DNA from: CAZCBJ01 sp964496705 | GTDB lineage: Bacteria; Chloroflexota; Anaerolineae; Anaerolineales; Anaerolineaceae | DNA length: 5,794 bases | Reading direction: 5' to 3' | Assembly (NCBI GenBank): GCA_964496705.1 | Contig: CAZCBJ010000236.1 | Span: 1-5,794, forward strand | Part shown: one piece after another, positions 5,718 through 5,794 of the stretch | Numbering within the stretch: the stretch's first letter is position 1 | How the letters are laid out: each line of letters starts with the position of its first letter | Translations under genes and position numbers: made by a program | The notes under the pieces: generated by a model | What the model was told of the DNA's origin: nothing | Seen by the model: the letters and a program-made list of their open reading frames with translations, nothing else | Databases searched by the model: none

Positions 5718-5794
5718 ACGGGCAACCACAAGGGGTACGGGTAACCACAAGGGGTACGGGTAACCACAAGGGGTATGGGTAACCACAAGGGGTA
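5718..5794. repeat. 19-bp direct tandem repeat, 4 copies plus the first base of a fifth, cut by the right edge
   Basis: The unit is ACGGGTAACCACAAGGGGT. Copies start at 5718, 5737, 5756 and 5775. Copy 1 has C for T at position 6 and copy 4 has T for C at position 2; copies 2 and 3 are identical. There are no spacers, so it is not a CRISPR. The motif resembles the dispersed GGGCAACCACAAGGG-type repeats seen in many environmental bacterial genomes (from memory). Its true length is unknown because the window ends inside it. Confidence 0.93.

Noticed and set aside
4923..5786. 287-residue minus-strand open reading frame starting in the 19-bp repeat
   Set aside because: Its first residues are translated tandem repeat and the rest is antisense to the methyltransferase.

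Overview
The window looks like high-GC bacterial chromosome, most likely from a Chloroflexota (Anaerolineae-type) bacterium. That placement is an inference. It rests on intergenic gaps filled with 7-bp tandem repeats, extended -10 promoters of the form TGATACAAT, and the type of central-metabolism proteins present. No rRNA, tRNA or marker gene is here to confirm it.

Layout. On the minus strand, read from right to left, lie an alpha/beta-hydrolase (3157-2345), an isocitrate dehydrogenase (2284-986) and the first 237 codons of aconitase A (712 to the left edge). The last two catalyse consecutive TCA-cycle steps (citrate to isocitrate to 2-oxoglutarate), so they form a small metabolic cluster. 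The hydrolase has its own promoter region and is probably a separate function. On the plus strand lie a META/HslJ-domain lipoprotein (3274-3693), an uncharacterised protein with an aldo/keto-reductase-like TIM-barrel start (3865-4662) and a class I SAM-dependent methyltransferase (4860-5654). The hydrolase and the lipoprotein are divergent and share a 116-bp promoter region.

Intergenic DNA. Every gap except the divergent one contains arrays with an exact 7-bp period. The main family is TRTCGGT or TRTCAGT (complement ACCGAYA). Other stretches keep the 7-bp period with different sequence (acaattc-like, GTGANNN). Arrays run up to the start codons of aconitase and the methyltransferase, where no Shine-Dalgarno is visible, and they supply the stop codons of isocitrate dehydrogenase and the methyltransferase. 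The right edge enters a 19-bp tandem repeat that is cut by the window end.

Points of most interest: the isocitrate dehydrogenase lacks all four residues that bind the NADP 2'-phosphate in the E. coli enzyme; its mRNA looks leaderless; aconitase carries a low-complexity in-frame insertion with a palindrome and two G7 tracts just before its conserved GTDSHTT motif; and the heptamer arrays have a consistent polarity relative to the starts they precede. I see no complete defence, mobile-element or biosynthetic system in the window.
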